Below, one piece after another: positions 5,946 to 8,293 of a DNA stretch of 8,293 nt. This stretch comes from Methylobacterium sp. Lineage in GTDB: Bacteria > Pseudomonadota > Alphaproteobacteria > Rhizobiales > Beijerinckiaceae. Location of the stretch: positions 1-8,293 of the forward strand of contig JAJKJG010000008.1 in NCBI GenBank assembly GCA_021154065.1. Reading direction: 5' to 3'. Within the stretch, counting starts at the first letter, position 1; the number at the start of each line of letters is the position of its first letter. The translations under genes were made by a program, and so were the position numbers. Under the pieces are notes generated by a model. That model was not told the origin of the DNA and ran no database searches. It worked only from the letters and a program-made list of their open reading frames with translations.

Positions 5946-6482
5946 ATGAATTTCGACGCGATTTCGATCGGCAAGAATCCCCCGCATGAGGTCAACGTCA
6001 TCATCGAGGTCCCGATCGGCGGCGAGCCGATCAAGTACGAGCTGGACAAAGCCGCGGGCACGCTCGTGGTCGACCGCTTCCTCTACACGTCCATGCGCTA
6101 TCCCGGAAACTACGGGTTCATTCCGCACACGCTCTCGGACGACGGCGATCCCTGCGACGTGCTGATCGCCAACACGCGGGCGATCGTGCCGGGCGCGGTC
6201 ATGAGCGTGCGTCCGGTGGGCGTGCTTCTCATGGAGGACGAGGCGGGCGGGGACGAGAAGATCGTCGCCGTGCCGGGTCCCAAGCTCACGCAACGCTATG
6301 CCGGCGTCCAGAGCTACAGCGACCTGCCCGACATCACAATGAAGCAGATCGAGCATTTCTTCGAGCACTACAAGGATCTCGAGCCCAACAAATGGGTCAA
6401 GATCGTGCGCTGGGGCGGCCCCGAGGAGGCGCACCGGCTGATTTTGGAGGGCGTGGAGCGGGCGAAGGCGAAGGGCGGTTAA
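5946..6482 (+). CDS. ppa: Inorganic pyrophosphatase (family I)
   Basis: Soluble cytoplasmic enzyme that hydrolyses pyrophosphate to two phosphates, pulling forward DNA, RNA, protein and lipid synthesis. The 178-residue length is normal for bacterial family I enzymes (about 175). The metal-binding signature DGDPCDV is at 66-72, with Asp66, Asp68 and Asp71. The other catalytic positions known from E. coli PPase are all present, shifted by one: Glu21, Lys30, Glu32, Arg44, Tyr52, Tyr56, Asp98, Asp103, Lys105, Tyr142, Lys143. The ATG at 5946 has GGAG (5937-5940) at 5 bp and gives the family's usual N-terminus; an upstream start at 5868 would add 26 unconserved residues. It ends 8 bp from the converging UbiH-type gene, with no terminator visible between them. 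Very likely essential. Confidence 0.96.
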   Translation: MNFDAISIGKNPPHEVNVIIEVPIGGEPIKYELDKAAGTLVVDRFLYTSMRYPGNYGFIPHTLSDDGDPCDVLIANTRAIVPGAVMSVRPVGVLLMEDEAGGDEKIVAVPGPKLTQRYAGVQSYSDLPDITMKQIEHFFEHYKDLEPNKWVKIVRWGGPEEAHRLILEGVERAKAKGG

Positions 6483-6490
6483 GCGGGAGA

Positions 6491-7759
6491 CTACAACGCC
6501 TCGCCTTGCATAAGCCGCGGCGTCGCACCGGTCAGCCCGGCCGCCTCGCGGATGAAGACGCGTTTGAGCGCCGGGAGCCGGTCGACCAAGCCGAGGCCGA
6601 AGTCGCGGAGGAGGCGGATCAGCAGCGCATCGTTCGAGAACAAGCGGTTGAGGCCGTCCGTCACCATCCCCATCGCGACCGTGTCGAAGCGGCGCGCGCG
6701 CTCGTAAGCCGCAAGCACGTCCGCGCCGCCCGGATCGAGACCGAGCCGAACCGCATCGACGATGCTCTCCGCCAGCGCAGCGGCGTCCTTCAGGCCGAGG
6801 TTCAAGCCCTGGCCGGCGATGGGATGGATCACATGGGCCGCGTCGCCGAGCAGCGCCAACCGCTCGGCCCCGAAACGGCGGGCGACGCCGAAGGCGAGCG
6901 GGTAGGCCCGCAAATCCGTTTCGAGCGCGATCCGTCCGAGTTGCAGGCCGAAGCGGCGCTCGACTTCGGCCAACGCCCCCTCCCGGTCGAGCGCCAGGAG
7001 GTCGGGCACAGCCTCGGCGCGCTCCGTCCAGACGATCGAGGAACGGTGGCCGAGCGGCCCGCCGGGCGCGAGCGGCAGCATGGCGAAGGGACCGGACGGC
7101 AAGAAATGCTCGACGGCGCGGCCCTCGTGGTCACGCTCGTGGGCGACGGTCGCCACGATGCCCGATTGCGGGTAGGACCAGCCGACCCAGCCGATGCCGG
7201 CCTCCTCTCGCAGTTGCGAGCGCGCGCCGTCGGCGGCGACGAGAAGAGGCGCCTCGGAGCGGGTTCCGTCGGCGCGTTCGATACGGATGACTTCGGGCCC
7301 GAGCATGAAGCCGCGTACGCCGACCGGATGCAAGCCCACGCCGGCGGCACGGCAGGCGTGCAGCAGCGCCGCCGTGAGCGCGCCGCTCTCGACCATATGG
7401 GCGAACGGTTCGCCCGGCTCGACCGCGCCCTCGAAGGTCAGGAACGTCGGTCGCACCGGGTCGGCCAGGCGGCTGTCGGTCACGACCATGTCGAGAATCG
7501 GCTGCGCCCCCGCGTCGATGCCGTCCCAGACGCCGAGCGCCTGGAGCATGCGCCGGACCCCCGCCGCGAGCGCAAAGGCGCGCCGGTCCCCCCCCGGATC
7601 GCGCCCGAGCGCGGGATCAAAAACATTGGCTTCGACCGCGTCGCCGAGAGCCTGCTTCAGGGCCAGCGCCAGCGACAGCCCGGCGACGCCGCCGCCCGCG
7701 ATGGCGATCCGCCACGGCGGCGGCTGCGATGGTTGTTTCAGGCGGGGGTCGGGCGGCAT
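6491..7759 (-). CDS. UbiH/UbiF/COQ6-family FAD-dependent hydroxylase
   Basis: A flavin monooxygenase of 422 residues that probably hydroxylates the aromatic ring of a ubiquinone precursor, using NAD(P)H and O2. Evidence is the N-terminal FAD fold with GGGVAG (22-27, GxGxxG), the DG motif ADGARSQLR around Asp177-Gly178, and the GD motif with the UbiH-type signature LLGDAAHVIHPIAGQGLNLGLKD (Gly305-Asp306). Length is typical (about 390-420). Which ring position it acts on cannot be told from motifs, since alphaproteobacteria vary in which UbiH/UbiF/UbiL/UbiM paralogues they use, so no symbol is given. The start is well supported by GAGGA (7766-7770) 6 bp before the ATG. It is divergent from tesB, sharing a 139-bp promoter region, and converges on ppa. 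Confidence 0.9.
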   Translation of the reverse strand: MPPDPRLKQPSQPPPWRIAIAGGGVAGLSLALALKQALGDAVEANVFDPALGRDPGGDRRAFALAAGVRRMLQALGVWDGIDAGAQPILDMVVTDSRLADPVRPTFLTFEGAVEPGEPFAHMVESGALTAALLHACRAAGVGLHPVGVRGFMLGPEVIRIERADGTRSEAPLLVAADGARSQLREEAGIGWVGWSYPQSGIVATVAHERDHEGRAVEHFLPSGPFAMLPLAPGGPLGHRSSIVWTERAEAVPDLLALDREGALAEVERRFGLQLGRIALETDLRAYPLAFGVARRFGAERLALLGDAAHVIHPIAGQGLNLGLKDAAALAESIVDAVRLGLDPGGADVLAAYERARRFDTVAMGMVTDGLNRLFSNDALLIRLLRDFGLGLVDRLPALKRVFIREAAGLTGATPRLMQGEAL

Positions 7760-7793
7760 GAGATGTCCTCGATCCGTCGCCGGGCGGGGAACG

Positions 7794-7806
7794 CCAACAC
7801 GGCGCC
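7794..7806. repeat. Direct repeat copy 1 in the UbiH/tesB promoter region
   Basis: CCAACACGGCGCC at 7794-7806 recurs as CCAACACGGCACC at 7832-7844, 12 of 13 bases identical, 38 bp apart. Both copies lie between two divergent genes, which suggests possible regulator sites. Confidence 0.35.
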
Positions 7807-7831
7807 GGCCTTGCGCGATGTGTTCTGCTCA

Positions 7832-7844
7832 CCAACACGGCACC
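7832..7844. repeat. Direct repeat copy 2 in the UbiH/tesB promoter region
   Basis: Second copy of the 13-bp repeat, with one G-to-A difference at its eleventh base. No recognisable -35/-10 pair was found around either copy. Confidence 0.35.
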
Positions 7845-7898
7845 AAGCCCCGCGTCACGCGTTCTGTTCCAGACCGCTCTCGTCAGCCCGGATGAACC

Positions 7899-8270
7899 AT
7901 GTCGCGCGCCGTCGACGATCTTCTCGCCATCATCGACCTCGAACAGCTTGAGCACAACCTGTTTCGCGGCCGCAGCCCGCAGGTCGGCTGGCAGCGCGTG
8001 TTCGGCGGCCAGGTGATCGGCCAGGCGCTCGTCGCAGCCTGCCGGACCGTGGACGTGCAAACCTTCCATCCCCATTCGCTCCACGCCTACTTCCTGCTTG
8101 GCGGCGATCCCAAGGTGCCGATCATCTACGACGTCGACCGCATCCGCGACGGGCGCAGCTTCAGCACGCGGCGCGTCATCGCGATCCAGCACGGCCGGCG
8201 GATCTACGCCATGTCGGTGTCGTTCCACGTCGCCGAGCCCGGTCTCGAGCAGGCCGCCCCGATGCCGTAG
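7899..8270 (+). CDS. tesB: Acyl-CoA thioesterase II, cut by an in-frame amber codon (probable pseudogene or sequence error)
   Basis: TesB hydrolyses acyl-CoA to free fatty acid and CoA and is built from two hotdog domains, about 285-290 residues in all. Here only the first hotdog is read: 123 residues including FRGRSPQVGWQRVFGGQVIGQAL (22-44), HSLHAYFLLGGDPKVPIIYDV (59-79) and RDGRSFSTRRVIAIQHGR (83-100), all close to the family. The frame then stops at TAG (8268-8270) straight after APMP. The catalytic residues of E. coli TesB (Asp204, Thr228, Gln278) lie in the second domain, so the product as read could not be active. The stop is not the true end: the same frame continues with typical TesB linker sequence. 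ATG 7899 is the natural start although its ribosome binding site is weak. The nonsense codon could be real decay, a sequencing error, or a suppressed stop. Confidence 0.85.
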   Translation: MSRAVDDLLAIIDLEQLEHNLFRGRSPQVGWQRVFGGQVIGQALVAACRTVDVQTFHPHSLHAYFLLGGDPKVPIIYDVDRIRDGRSFSTRRVIAIQHGRRIYAMSVSFHVAEPGLEQAAPMP

Positions 8271-8293
8271 CTGCCGCCGCCAGCGGACCTCCC
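8271..8293 (+). pseudogene. tesB: Continuation of tesB beyond the amber codon, cut by the window end
   Basis: Directly after the TAG and in the same frame the sequence reads LPPPADLP. This matches the proline-rich linker between the two TesB hotdog domains; the E. coli protein has TMPSAPAPDGLPSE at this place, against PMP-stop-LPPPADLP here. No base is gained or lost, so this is a point nonsense change and not a frameshift. The second domain lies outside the window. Confidence 0.7.

Noticed and set aside
5394..6434. 346-codon minus-strand open frame opposite the GNAT and ppa genes
   Set aside because: It covers a textbook pyrophosphatase with all catalytic residues and a GNAT fold on the plus strand; the reverse frame shows only charged, repetitive composition.
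6392..7951. 519-codon plus-strand open frame opposite the UbiH-type gene
   Set aside because: Arg/Glu/Asp/Gln-rich shadow of the hydroxylase, whose FAD motifs and ribosome binding site are clear. It also runs through the end of ppa and the start of tesB.

Overview
The window is a GC-rich, gene-dense stretch of a bacterial chromosome. The gene set suggests an alphaproteobacterium, most likely Hyphomicrobiales (Rhizobiales). Pointers are the short alphaproteobacterial-type GspM and GspN-like type II secretion proteins, a secreted PRC-barrel protein behind a site resembling an EcfG (general stress response) promoter, and a UbiH-family hydroxylase divergent from a TesB thioesterase. This placement is inferred from gene content; I cannot name a genus.

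Layout. (1) 1-1131, + strand: the end of a type II secretion cluster, a T2SSM_b-type GspM and a GspN/GspC-like protein overlapping by ATGA. (2) 1132-1295: a converging gap holding a clean intrinsic terminator for the minus strand. (3) 1296-2405, - strand: a secreted PRC-barrel protein and, 225 bp upstream, a 52-residue single-pass membrane protein. (4) 2583-5094: an MsbA-like ABC exporter half-transporter (+) converging on, and overlapping by 17 bp, a Cys-X5-Arg tyrosine/dual-specificity phosphatase (-). (5) 5340-6482, + strand: a GNAT acetyltransferase and a family I inorganic pyrophosphatase (ppa) with a structured leader. (6) 6491-8293: a UbiH/COQ6-type FAD monooxygenase (-) divergent from tesB (+). 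The tesB frame is cut by an in-frame TAG after 123 codons, but recognisable TesB sequence continues in the same frame to the window end.

Most genes are ordinary housekeeping or envelope functions and do not form one pathway. The T2SS pair builds part of a secretion machine, the exporter and the PRC-barrel and small membrane proteins act at the envelope, PPase removes pyrophosphate, and the UbiH-type enzyme probably acts in ubiquinone synthesis. I see no IS element, phage gene, CRISPR array, tRNA or rRNA, and no convincing new multigene system. The points most worth checking are the amber codon inside tesB, the EcfG-like promoter with a 5' hairpin ahead of the PRC-barrel gene, the nested inverted repeats in the ppa leader, and an in-frame 60-bp-offset repeat at the start of gspM.
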